From: Streptomyces sp. ISL-1
GTDB taxonomy: Bacteria; Actinomycetota; Actinomycetes; Streptomycetales; Streptomycetaceae
Assembly: GCF_018614585.1 (NCBI RefSeq)
Contig: NZ_JAGGOI010000016.1
Coordinates: 1 to 64,000, forward strand
Length of the DNA: 64,000 nt
Direction of reading: 5' to 3'
The notes beneath the pieces were generated by a model, which worked only from the letters and a program-made list of their open reading frames with translations, had not been told where the DNA came from and made no database searches. How positions within the stretch are numbered: the first letter of the stretch is position 1; every line of letters begins with the position of its first letter. Made by a program: the position numbers and the translations under genes. Of the stretch, positions 54,974 through 61,511 are shown in pieces.

Positions 54974-55132
54974 ATGGACGAATACGAAATCTATTGGTGC
55001 TCCCGCTGCCAGCAAGAGAAGCCAGGCAATGAGTTCGCCTATGAGACCCGCCGGGGTGCCCAGCCATGGTGCCGCGAATGCAAGACCGACTATACCCGTG
55101 AGCGCAGACAGCAGCGCCGCAACGACGAATGA
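54974..55132 (+). CDS. Tiny zinc-finger protein A
   Basis: A 52-residue protein (starts MDEYEIYWCSRCQQEKP, later AQPWCRECKTDYTRERRQQR) with two CxxC pairs 26 residues apart and a basic C-terminus. It has the same plan as the next gene (55140-55313), so the two look like a tandem duplication. Likely a zinc-bound DNA- or RNA-contacting protein; a phage-type small protein of unknown role. Confidence 0.65.
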   Translation: MDEYEIYWCSRCQQEKPGNEFAYETRRGAQPWCRECKTDYTRERRQQRRNDE

Positions 55133-55139
55133 GACACCA

Positions 55140-55313
55140 ATGCCACCTACCTACATGACGTGTACGCGCTGTGCACAGCATTTGCCTGACACGGATTTCC
55201 ATATCCGTAATAGCTCGCCCCGGGGTCGCCAGTGGTGGTGTCGGGTCTGCATCTGCGAGTACAAGCGCGAGTGGCGCAGACGTAAGCGAGAGGACAGCGA
55301 ATGCGACAAGTGA
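55140..55313 (+). CDS. Tiny zinc-finger protein B (paralogue of A)
   Basis: A 57-residue protein (MPPTYMTCTRCAQHLPDTDF, RGRQWWCRVCICEYKREWRR) with the CxxC-CxxC layout and basic tail of its upstream neighbour. It starts 7 bp after that gene's stop and overlaps the next gene by 13 bp. Confidence 0.65.
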   Translation: MPPTYMTCTRCAQHLPDTDFHIRNSSPRGRQWWCRVCICEYKREWRRRKREDSECDK

Positions 55314-55549
55314 CAGCGAGGTTTGATGACTCACAAGCCGCCATGCTGGACGCGCTGACTCATACCGGCACATCAGCGAATGCGATTCTCCGCGCTGCCC
55401 TGACTCGCCTGTACGACGATTGGCGCGCTGCCGAGAGTCTGAGAGTCGGCGGTTACCCCGGCGCTTTGCTACAGACTCAGGTCGAGTTTGGCCCTGAGGG
55501 TCACGTGTACATGCCCGTTGCTCCGCTACCAGGAAGGAGAGATTCATGA
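55301..55549 (+). CDS. Small ribbon-helix-helix-like protein A
   Basis: An 82-residue protein beginning MRQVTARFDDSQAAMLDALT, then HTGTSANAILRAALTRLYDD. The short beta strand followed by two helices is typical for a ribbon-helix-helix DNA-binding fold. A C-terminal extension of 40 residues has no recognised motif. It overlaps the upstream zinc-finger gene and the downstream gene (ATGA). Confidence 0.6.
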   Translation: MRQVTARFDDSQAAMLDALTHTGTSANAILRAALTRLYDDWRAAESLRVGGYPGALLQTQVEFGPEGHVYMPVAPLPGRRDS

Positions 55550-55689
55550 TTCATCGAATACGCGTTCGAATGCATGAGCCCGAGTACCAGCTACTACGCG
55601 AGCTGTCGGAAGAGCGGCGCCGCACGTTCACGCAGGTACTTCGCGCTGCACTTCGCCTCTATGCCGCTGAACGCTCTACTGAACGGTGA
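55546..55689 (+). CDS. Small ribbon-helix-helix-like protein B
   Basis: A 47-residue protein, MIHRIRVRMHEPEYQLLREL then SEERRRTFTQVLRAALRLYA, a strand plus two helices with the same plan as its upstream neighbour. The pair probably arose by duplication. GGAAGGAGAG precedes the start, which overlaps the previous stop. Short RHH proteins usually regulate transcription or copy number. Confidence 0.6.
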   Translation: MIHRIRVRMHEPEYQLLRELSEERRRTFTQVLRAALRLYAAERSTER

Positions 55690-55734
55690 GTCAGTAGTCT
55701 TGCGAGCCTGTCTGAGCGCCCCGCAGGCATGAGT

Positions 55735-55784
55735 AAGGCCCCGTAGACCCTGGATGGTTCCCAGGCTGTTTACGGGGCTTCTCT
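55735..55784. terminator. Bidirectional hairpin terminator
   Basis: AAGGCCCCGTAGAC (55735-55748) pairs with GTTTACGGGGCTT (55768-55780), with one bulged G. It contains a small inner stem (CCTGG...CCAGG) and is followed by TCTCT. It lies between the end of the rightward gene series and the convergent XRE regulator gene. Confidence 0.8.
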
Positions 55785-55788
55785 GCGT

Positions 55789-56904
55789 TCAGGACTGCTC
55801 CACCTCGGCCATGAGCAATCGCAGCGTGAGCGAGTGCTTTTCCGGGGGCAGCGCGTCGAGAGCATTGCGAGCGTAGGCCGTTCCCCCCTGCTTATCGCCG
55901 GACCGGGCGAGCATCAGCCCCCGGTGCATTTCAAGGTGAGTGGCGAACCTGGGGAGCGTTTCTGGAAGTTCACGCCGTGCCGCCTCTTGCGCTGCTACTG
56001 CTGTCGACTCGTCCCCTAGGCGTGCCGCCAGCAGCGAGACAAACACGTTCATGCGCCACCAGGGAACGGCGTAATCCGAGGTCTGTTCGTACGATCCGGA
56101 CCTATCGAAGATCCGCCGCCCGTCGTCCATCAGCCGTCGCGCTGTCTGCGAGTCGCCCCGGATTGCTGCGGCATGAGCCTTACCCATGAGGGCATTGAGC
56201 AGCCCAAGGGACGGCTTGTCGCTGATGGCCATTGCCTGATCGGCGAACATGTCCGCAACGCCGAGTGAGGCCCCCTCGTATCCCAGCGCGATAGCCGCTC
56301 TTCCGCGCACCCAGACGCGCGCCTGTTCGTCGCCGGATTGGTCGGCAGCCTGTGCGGCAAGCCGGTACCAGTTCACTGCCTTAGCGCCATCGGAACCGGG
56401 GAACGTCTTTGCGTAAAGGGTCATGAGCCGTGCTGCCACAGACCATAGCCGAGGGTTTTCTAGTTGCTGCTGCACTACGACTAGTTCGCCGGAAACCCTG
56501 CGCTGAATGTCGGCAGCGCCAAGGCTCATGTACTCCGTGCCGTAGGTGGCTAGCTTCCCTTCCCAGTCATCCACGGACGGGCCGCCGTTAAGCCTGGCAG
56601 CGAATCCGGCGCTGAGCAGATCCGAGGCGACCACGGGCGCTATGGCGGTCGCTGCCACATCGGACAGGAACGTACGTCGCTTCACTTCACCCTCTAGAAC
56701 CGCTAGGGGCACGTCTAGGACGGCCGAGAGACACCGGAGATAGAAGTTCCCCGGTGCCACCTTGGAACGCTCCCAGCGGCTCACGTACTCCCGATTGAGC
56801 CCGGTTCCGAACGCAGCGTTGATCTCGTCTGCTAGTCGCCCCTGCGACCAGCCCTGTGCCTCGCGTAGATCTTTGATCAGAGCACCGATGGCCATGGGTT
56901 CCAT
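55789..56904 (-). CDS. XRE-family regulator with tetratricopeptide-like C-terminal region
   Basis: A 371-residue protein. Residues about 8-60 form an XRE helix-turn-helix (KDLREAQGWSQGRLADEINA, NREYVSRWERSKVAPGNFYL). The rest is helical with repeat character (NWYRLAAQAADQSGDEQARV, DMFADQAMAISDKPSLGLLN, and so on), i.e. TPR-like. In Streptomyces such HTH-TPR proteins sense peptides or respond to signals. Here it is the likely repressor of the element, with an operator in the divergent region. ATG 56904 with GGGGG 5 bp upstream; ATG 56895 is alternative. Confidence 0.87.
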   Translation of the reverse strand: MEPMAIGALIKDLREAQGWSQGRLADEINAAFGTGLNREYVSRWERSKVAPGNFYLRCLSAVLDVPLAVLEGEVKRRTFLSDVAATAIAPVVASDLLSAGFAARLNGGPSVDDWEGKLATYGTEYMSLGAADIQRRVSGELVVVQQQLENPRLWSVAARLMTLYAKTFPGSDGAKAVNWYRLAAQAADQSGDEQARVWVRGRAAIALGYEGASLGVADMFADQAMAISDKPSLGLLNALMGKAHAAAIRGDSQTARRLMDDGRRIFDRSGSYEQTSDYAVPWWRMNVFVSLLAARLGDESTAVAAQEAARRELPETLPRFATHLEMHRGLMLARSGDKQGGTAYARNALDALPPEKHSLTLRLLMAEVEQS

Positions 56905-56917
56905 CTTGCCCCCAGTG

Positions 56918-56981
56918 CTGCCCCTAGACAGCCAACTAGCGGCGCTGTGCTTGCACTTGCCACTATCGCTGCCCCTAGTGG
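56918..56981. promoter_or_regulatory. Candidate operators between the XRE gene and the divergent mini-operon
   Basis: The 132-bp divergent region carries the direct repeat GCTGCCCCTAG twice (about 56918 and 56969) and the inverted repeat CCACTA-N10-TAGTGG (56960-56965 and 56976-56981). The arrangement suits binding of the XRE dimer between the two start points, as in phage lysis-lysogeny switches. Confidence 0.6.
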
Positions 56982-57036
56982 GTGCCCGGCCCCGGGACGA
57001 CGATCAGCGCAAGCGATTCGAGGGGACGGCGAGACG

Positions 57037-57237
57037 ATGGCCACCAATGCCCAGCGCGATACCGGCGCGACCGAATGGGAGTACGTGACCTATGCGCCCG
57101 CTGGCGAGACTTGCCCGGCATGCAAACAGCTGATCAAGAGTCTTGACCCCTGCCGCAGGGGGTTGCTGGAAAGGCAGTCAGAGCCGCCCATCGTCGTTTA
57201 CCGGCACGCCGAAAAGTGCCCGGGGGTGACTCGGTGA
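57037..57237 (+). CDS. Small zinc-binding-like protein divergent from the XRE regulator
   Basis: A 66-residue protein, EWEYVTYAPAGETCPACKQL, LIKSLDPCRRGLLE, and HAEKCPGVTR at the end, with a CPAC pair, another Cys and a C-terminal HxxxC, suitable for one zinc site. Streptomyces homologues appear beside HTH regulators with no assigned function. ATG 57037 preceded by GAGGGGACGGCGAG. It is coupled to the next gene by a 4-bp overlap. Confidence 0.65.
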   Translation: MATNAQRDTGATEWEYVTYAPAGETCPACKQLIKSLDPCRRGLLERQSEPPIVVYRHAEKCPGVTR

Positions 57238-57398
57238 GCGCTGAGCGCCCGTTGATGACGATTCGGATCTCTCGGGACAGCGGACGGACGTACGGGCCGC
57301 AGCGAGCCGTACGCAGCTCAGACGACCTTCCCCCGCTGATGTCTGCCCAATGGCCCCCGTGCCGGTGCGATCGGTGCGGCGCTGGCCGCTGGCACTAG
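57234..57398 (+). CDS. Small Streptomyces-type protein with C-terminal CxCxxC
   Basis: A 54-residue protein (MTIRISRDSGRTYGPQRAVR, then PPLMSAQWPPCRCDRCGAGR). Short proteins of this kind are common in Streptomyces beside XRE-type regulators and on plasmids, with no known role. GTG 57234 overlaps the upstream stop. Beyond it, the 160 bp up to the right junction have no gene that I can support. Confidence 0.65.
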   Translation: MSAERPLMTIRISRDSGRTYGPQRAVRSSDDLPPLMSAQWPPCRCDRCGAGRWH

Positions 57399-57545
57399 GC
57401 CCCGACTCGCTGAGCTACGCCGATGGCTCAGGGTGTCGGCCCAGCCCCGTTCGTGTGCTTCCCCCGTGGCGCATGGGCGGGGCTTCTCGCTGCCAGCCAA
57501 GGGGACGTACGTGGTGTGAGGTGCGCGACCTGCGATAACCTGGGG

Positions 57546-57594
57546 TTCCGTTGGTTCAAGGGCAGGCGATGTCGCTCCAGATCTCGACGCGCAT
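57546..57594 (-). pseudogene. Right attachment junction with the displaced 5' end of the DsbA-like gene
   Basis: On the minus strand ATG at 57594 opens a frame of 12 codons, MRVEIWSDIACP, the standard start of FrnE/DsbA-like proteins. After the core TGCCC (57560-57564) it runs into element DNA with TGA directly. The remainder of the gene (from the CPWC codons on) is at 47129-47806. Joining the two at the core restores ATCGCCTGCCCCTGGTGC, i.e. IACPWC, exactly. This is the clean proof of the insertion. The host promoter stays here and now drives only a 12-codon peptide. Confidence 0.92.
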
Positions 57595-57990
57595 CTTCTT
57601 CATCACTCCAGGGTCGTACGGTGCTGAGGCCACCTCCGCCGGGAGGTGAACGCGCACGGGGACCCGCCTCATTCCGCATGGGCTGCCGGTGTGAGGCGCG
57701 GCACGAACCCGATCCAGGCGTTACGCAGGGACGGACACGGGTGTGACCGGATCCCGGCTCTCCGGGATCCGGCGGGCCAGGAGTCGGGGCGCGGGGGCAC
57801 GCCGAATTGGGCACTGACCGCGATCGGGCTCGCGACGTACAACCTGTCGTCTGAGTCTCGCTCAACGCCCCGAATCCCCAGAGCACATACCTGCTCCACT
57901 AGGCATCCGTGGTCGCGGCCGGCCGGCCTTGACACCAGGCCGTTCGCGCCAGCGGTCCGCCCTGGCCGATTGCGCCTCGCCGGGGCGGGA
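57595..57990. other. Interval upstream of the split DsbA-like gene, with perfect hairpin
   Basis: About 400 bp without a supported gene. A perfect 11-bp stem with a CTCT loop (CCGGATCCCGG...CCGGGATCCGG, 57747-57772) could end transcription from the minus-strand fragment upstream. The rest probably contains the native DsbA-like gene promoter. Confidence 0.5.
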
Positions 57991-58224
57991 CTATTCCTCT
58001 GCGAAGATCTCCTCCAGGCAGGATGCGGTGATGGTCCGGGCGAGCCAGTGCCGCAGGATCTCGGGATCGCCGCAGCCGGTGATGCGTTCGCGGGCGTCTA
58101 CGGGAACGATGATGCCGCGCTGCTCGAGCAGGAGAAGGATGCTCTGCGCGATGCCCTGGGCACGGCCTTCGTCTCGGATCTCTTCCGAGAGGGGTGAGGT
58201 GTAGAAGGAGAGGTCCACGGCCAC
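57991..58224 (-). pseudogene. C-terminal fragment of an Rpn/YhgA-like (PD-D/ExK transposase-related) protein
   Basis: A 77-codon open frame ending LEEIFAEE, with SEEIRDEGRAQGIAQSILLL, LEQRGIIVPVDARERITGCG and DPEILRHWLARTITASCLEE. This is recognisably the C-terminal tail of the roughly 300-residue Rpn/YhgA-like family common in Streptomyces. The N-terminal nuclease domain is missing; upstream sequence shows no continuation. It is probably a decayed remnant. It could still be expressed as a small protein from ATG 58224. Confidence 0.65.
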
Positions 58225-58450
58225 CAGGTTCCTCCAGTGTTGTGCGGCCGGGAGTCTGCCCAGGCCTTGTGCTGTCGTCCGGCTTCACGCTGCGAACGGA
58301 TCTTCCGCCGTTGACCTCGTATCCGTAACTGCTCGCAGTGCGGCCCCTCGTAGGGGCCACTGTGCACCAGTGCGGCATACGACGAGCTGTAGTCGGTTCG
58401 GGGTGCCGGCGCCGTACCGGACCGCGGCGACGCCCGTCAGAAGGCCGCCG

Positions 58451-59065
58451 TCAGCTGCCGTCGCGCAGGCCCTCCGGCCAGCTCGGGCGGTACTCGATCC
58501 GGTCGAAGGTGACCACGCACCCCTCCCCCACCGGTGACTGGGCCATGAACCCGACCAGTGCCGCGCCCGCCTTCGCCTCGTCGCCCAGGGCGAAGATCCG
58601 GACGAAGGTCCATCGCTCGCCGTCCGTCGACGCGTGGAAGGCGAATGCCTTGCCGGTACGGCTGATCCGCAGCCAGGCGCTGTCGCCGTCCACCACGAAG
58701 GAGTTGGCGTCGTCGGAGTAGCCGCGGGTGACGACCGTGCAGATGGTGGGCTTGTCCGGGGAGAGCTCAAGGCAGAGCTTGGCCCACTCCCGCTCGCCGA
58801 CGTGCAGATAGAGCACACCTGCGTCGAAGGCCGCCCCGAAGCCGACGGTGACCCGCGCGATGAGCTGGAAGTCGCCCTGCGGCGCGCCGAGCAGGCGCGG
58901 CGCGTCGGAGACGGGGTCCAGGGCCTCGCCCGAGGGCGGCACGAAGAGGTCCTGCCGGGCTCCGGCCCAGCCGGTGAGCGCGCCCTTGTCGTACGACCAG
59001 TTGGCGTCGGGGCCGTACGGGCGCAGCGGGAAGGGCAGTTCGGGCAGGTCGATCGGGTCCGCCAC
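58451..59065 (-). CDS. DUF1349 domain-containing protein (beta-sandwich)
   Basis: A 204-residue protein of the DUF1349 family: the central WSYDKGALTGWAGARQDLFV, FQLIARVTVGFGAAFDAGVL, YLHVGEREWAKLCLELSPDK and the end FMAQSPVGEGCVVTFDRIEY. The family adopts a concanavalin-like jelly roll, suggesting carbohydrate binding or hydrolysis. GTG 59065 is 5 bp after the dehydrogenase stop, so both form an operon, together suggesting a sugar-acid degradation role. Confidence 0.85.
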   Translation of the reverse strand: MADPIDLPELPFPLRPYGPDANWSYDKGALTGWAGARQDLFVPPSGEALDPVSDAPRLLGAPQGDFQLIARVTVGFGAAFDAGVLYLHVGEREWAKLCLELSPDKPTICTVVTRGYSDDANSFVVDGDSAWLRISRTGKAFAFHASTDGERWTFVRIFALGDEAKAGAALVGFMAQSPVGEGCVVTFDRIEYRPSWPEGLRDGS

Positions 59066-59070
59066 GTCGC

Positions 59071-60609
59071 TCAGCTTCCCGGAGTTTCCCGGCGGCCGTC
59101 CACCCGACGCGGCAGATCGAGCGGATTGTCCTCGCGCAGCTCGGGCGGCAGCAGCGCCTCGGGCGTCGTCTGATACGTGACCGGGCGCAGCCAGCGCTCG
59201 ATCGCGGTGGCGCCGACCGAGGTGGAGGTGGAGGTGGTGGCCGGGTAGGGGCCGCCGTGGTGCTGGGCCGGGGCGACGGCGACGCCGGTCGGCCAGCCGC
59301 CGACGAGCACGCGGCCCGCGAGCGGGGTGAGTTCGGCGAGCAGTTCGGCGCCCCGGCCGTCGCCGTCGGCCTCGAGGGAGGAGAGGTGCAGGGTGGCGGT
59401 GAGGTTGCCCGGGAGTCGGCCGAGCACCGCGGTTATCTCGGCGGCCGACTCGTAGCGGGCGACGACGGTGACCGGTCCGAAGCACTCTTCGAGCAGCAGG
59501 TCGTGGGGTCCTTCGGCGGCCAGCAGCCGTGCCGGTACGGACAGGAAGCCGGCGCTCACGGTGTGCGCGCCACCCGCGCCAGGGGTGATCGGGGCCTGGA
59601 CATCGGGCAGTTCGGCCCGTTCCCGTACGCCTTCGACAAAGGCCGAGCGCATCCGGTGGTCGAGCATCACGCCGGGCTCGGTCTCGCTGACCGCGGCCGT
59701 CAGGGACTTGAGCAGCCGGTCGCCCGCGTCACCCGCGGGGGCCAGGACGAAGCCGGGCTTGGTGCAGAACTGCCCTGCCCCCAGGGTCATGGAGCCCGCG
59801 AGCCCGGCCCCGAGCTGCTCGGCCCGCTCCTCGGCGGCGGCCTCGGTGACGACGACGGGGTTGAGGGAGCCGAGTTCGCCGTGGAAGGGGATGGGTACGG
59901 GCCGGGCGGCTGCGGCGTCGAAGAGCGCGCGCCCGCCGCGTACCGAGCCGGTGAAGCCGGCGGCCGCGACCAAGGGGTGCCCGACCAGCTCGATGCCCGC
60001 CTCGAAGCCGTGCACGAGGATCACGACGTCCTCGGGCAGACCGACGCGCTGGGCGGCCCTGCGCAGGACGGACGCGCAGAGTTCCGAGGTGCCGGGGTGG
60101 TCGGGGTGCGCCTTGACGACGACCGGGCAGCCGGCCGCGAGGGCACTGGCGGTGTCGCCGCCGGGCACGGAGAAGGCGAGCGGGAAGTTGCTCGCGGCGT
60201 AGACGGCGACGACGCCGAGGGGGATCTTGTAGCGGCGCAGATCCGGCCAGGGCGGGGTCCTGGTGCTGTCCTCGTGGTCGATGTGGATGTCGAGGAAGGC
60301 GCCCTCGTCGACGACGCCGGCGAAGGCCCGCAACTGGGCGGTGGTGCGGGCGAGTTCACCGGTGAGGCGGGTGGGGCCGAGCGCGGTCTCGGCGTCGGCG
60401 GCCTCGATGACGTACTCGCGCGCCTCGTCGAGCAGGTCGGCGGCGGTACGGAGCAGCAGCGCGCGTACACTCCGGTCGGCGAGCGCGGGGAGGGCGGCGT
60501 GCGCGGCGCGGACCGCTTGGTCGATCTCCTCGGCCGTGGACTCGACCGCAACCTGCTCACGCGGGTTCCCGGTTCGGGGGTCGACACTCCAGACTGGTGC
60601 TGCTGCCAC
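59071..60609 (-). CDS. Aldehyde dehydrogenase, alpha-ketoglutarate-semialdehyde type
   Basis: A 512-residue NAD(P)-dependent aldehyde dehydrogenase. PLGVVAVYAASNFPLAFSVP (oxyanion Asn), GCPVVVKAHPDHPGTSELCA, AAGFTGSVRGGRALFDAAAA, PFHGELGSLNPVVVTEAAAE (general-base Glu) and LGAGQFCTKPGFVLAPAGDA (catalytic Cys in GQFCTKPG) are present. These match the subgroup that oxidises 2,5-dioxopentanoate in sugar-acid or hydroxyproline breakdown. GTG 60609 start. It forms an operon with the DUF1349 gene and is divergent from the IclR regulator. Confidence 0.9.
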   Translation of the reverse strand: MAAAPVWSVDPRTGNPREQVAVESTAEEIDQAVRAAHAALPALADRSVRALLLRTAADLLDEAREYVIEAADAETALGPTRLTGELARTTAQLRAFAGVVDEGAFLDIHIDHEDSTRTPPWPDLRRYKIPLGVVAVYAASNFPLAFSVPGGDTASALAAGCPVVVKAHPDHPGTSELCASVLRRAAQRVGLPEDVVILVHGFEAGIELVGHPLVAAAGFTGSVRGGRALFDAAAARPVPIPFHGELGSLNPVVVTEAAAEERAEQLGAGLAGSMTLGAGQFCTKPGFVLAPAGDAGDRLLKSLTAAVSETEPGVMLDHRMRSAFVEGVRERAELPDVQAPITPGAGGAHTVSAGFLSVPARLLAAEGPHDLLLEECFGPVTVVARYESAAEITAVLGRLPGNLTATLHLSSLEADGDGRGAELLAELTPLAGRVLVGGWPTGVAVAPAQHHGGPYPATTSTSTSVGATAIERWLRPVTYQTTPEALLPPELREDNPLDLPRRVDGRRETPGS

Positions 60610-60648
60610 CGCGGCTTCCTTTCCGGTCTACTGCCACCCATCAGGGCT

Positions 60649-60670
60649 TTTGTTCGGTATTCTGAACAAA
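60649..60670. promoter_or_regulatory. IclR-type palindromic operator
   Basis: TTTGTTC-N8-GAACAAA (arms 60649-60655 and 60664-60670) is a perfect 7-bp inverted repeat in the 131-bp divergent region between the dehydrogenase operon and the iclR-type gene. TGTTC/GAACA half-sites are common for IclR regulators, so it is the probable target of the adjacent regulator. Confidence 0.8.
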
Positions 60671-60740
60671 GTTCCTGATGGTGAATCTGTGGGGACTCTA
60701 TTTCCGGGCGTTCTGCGCGGTCAAGAAGGGGCGAAGAGCA

Positions 60741-61511
60741 ATGTCAGCTGCGGATTCCGGTGGGGCACAGGTCAAATCCGCGGTGCGGACGGTGGAATTG
60801 CTCGAATACTTCGCCGGACGCCCCGGCATGCACTCTCTCGCCGCCGTCCAGGAGGCGGTCGGCTACCCCAAGTCCAGCCTCTACATGCTGCTGCGCACAC
60901 TGGTCGAGCTCGGCTGGGTGGAGACGGACGCGACAGGCACGCGGTACGGCATCGGCGTACGGGCCCTGCTGGTGGGCACCTCGTACATCGACGGCGACGA
61001 GGTCGTGGCAGCTGCCCGGCCCACCCTGGACCGGCTCTCCGACGACACCACGGAAACCATCCACCTCGCGCGCCTCGACGGCACCAATGTCGTCTATCTC
61101 GCCACCCGCCAGTCGCAGCACTACCTGCGCCCCTTCACCCGCGTCGGCCGGCGGCTGCCCGCGCACTCCACCTCGCTGGGCAAGGCGCTGCTCGCCACCC
61201 ACAGCGACGAGCAGGTGCGCAAGATGCTGCCGGAGACCATGGCGTCGCTGACCGAGCACACGATCACCGACCGCGAGAAGCTCATCGAGGAGCTGCACAT
61301 GATCCGCGAGCAGGGCTATGCCGTGGACCGCGAGGAGAACACTCTTGGACTGCGCTGCTTCGGCATCGCGATCCCGTACCGCACGCCGGCGCGGGACGCG
61401 ATCAGCTGCTCGGTTCCGGTCGCGCGGCTCACCCCCGGCCATGAGCAGATGATCAAGGACGCGCTCTTCGACGCGCGTGACCGGCTGACGCTGGCGACCA
61501 GGAGGCTCTGA
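60741..61511 (+). CDS. IclR family transcriptional regulator
   Basis: A 256-residue protein with an N-terminal winged helix (VKSAVRTVELLEYFAGRPGM, QEAVGYPKSSLYMLLRTLVE) and a C-terminal ligand-binding domain (TETIHLARLDGTNVVYLATR, RLPAHSTSLGKALLATHSDE, CFGIAIPYRTPARDAISCSV). It probably represses the divergent dehydrogenase/DUF1349 operon in the absence of a sugar-acid ligand. ATG 60741 with AAGGGGCGAAG upstream is preferred over GTG 60678. It ends directly against the GNAT gene. Confidence 0.9.
   Translation: MSAADSGGAQVKSAVRTVELLEYFAGRPGMHSLAAVQEAVGYPKSSLYMLLRTLVELGWVETDATGTRYGIGVRALLVGTSYIDGDEVVAAARPTLDRLSDDTTETIHLARLDGTNVVYLATRQSQHYLRPFTRVGRRLPAHSTSLGKALLATHSDEQVRKMLPETMASLTEHTITDREKLIEELHMIREQGYAVDREENTLGLRCFGIAIPYRTPARDAISCSVPVARLTPGHEQMIKDALFDARDRLTLATRRL

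Larger units (their letters stand above)
47802..57564. mobile_element. 9.76-kb serine-integrase element inserted in the DsbA-like gene
   Basis: Bounded by a 5-bp core repeat that splits one host gene into two parts. It encodes a large serine integrase at the left end, a P4/D5-type SF3 helicase, a series of tiny zinc-binding and ribbon-helix-helix-like proteins, an HNH nuclease, and an XRE-type regulator at the right end with a divergent mini-operon. No capsid, portal, terminase, tail, lysis, Tra/FtsK or relaxase gene was found. Its G+C and codon use look lower and more mixed than the flanking chromosome (many GCT, CGT and CTA codons and short AT tracts). It fits a defective phage, a phage satellite or an integrative plasmid-like element; HNH plus helicase without structural genes makes satellite-type parasitism my favoured guess. 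Confidence 0.88.

Noticed and set aside
49628..55689. CRISPR array or toxin-antitoxin locus among the short repeats and RHH genes
   Set aside because: No regular spacer-repeat pattern; the RHH-like proteins have no recognisable toxin partner in the adjacent frames.
47802..57564. tRNA gene as attachment site of the element
   Set aside because: No tRNA sequence is found at either junction; the target is a protein gene and the recombinase is a serine integrase.
47802..57564. Complete prophage
   Set aside because: No portal, capsid, tail, terminase or lysis genes could be recognised in under 10 kb.
57423..57746. A 107-codon frame crossing the right junction of the element
   Set aside because: It spans element and host DNA, has no domain, and conflicts with the minus-strand 5' end of the DsbA-like gene.
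58634..59173. + strand frame opposite the DUF1349 gene
   Set aside because: Antisense shadow with charged low-complexity sequence and no motif.
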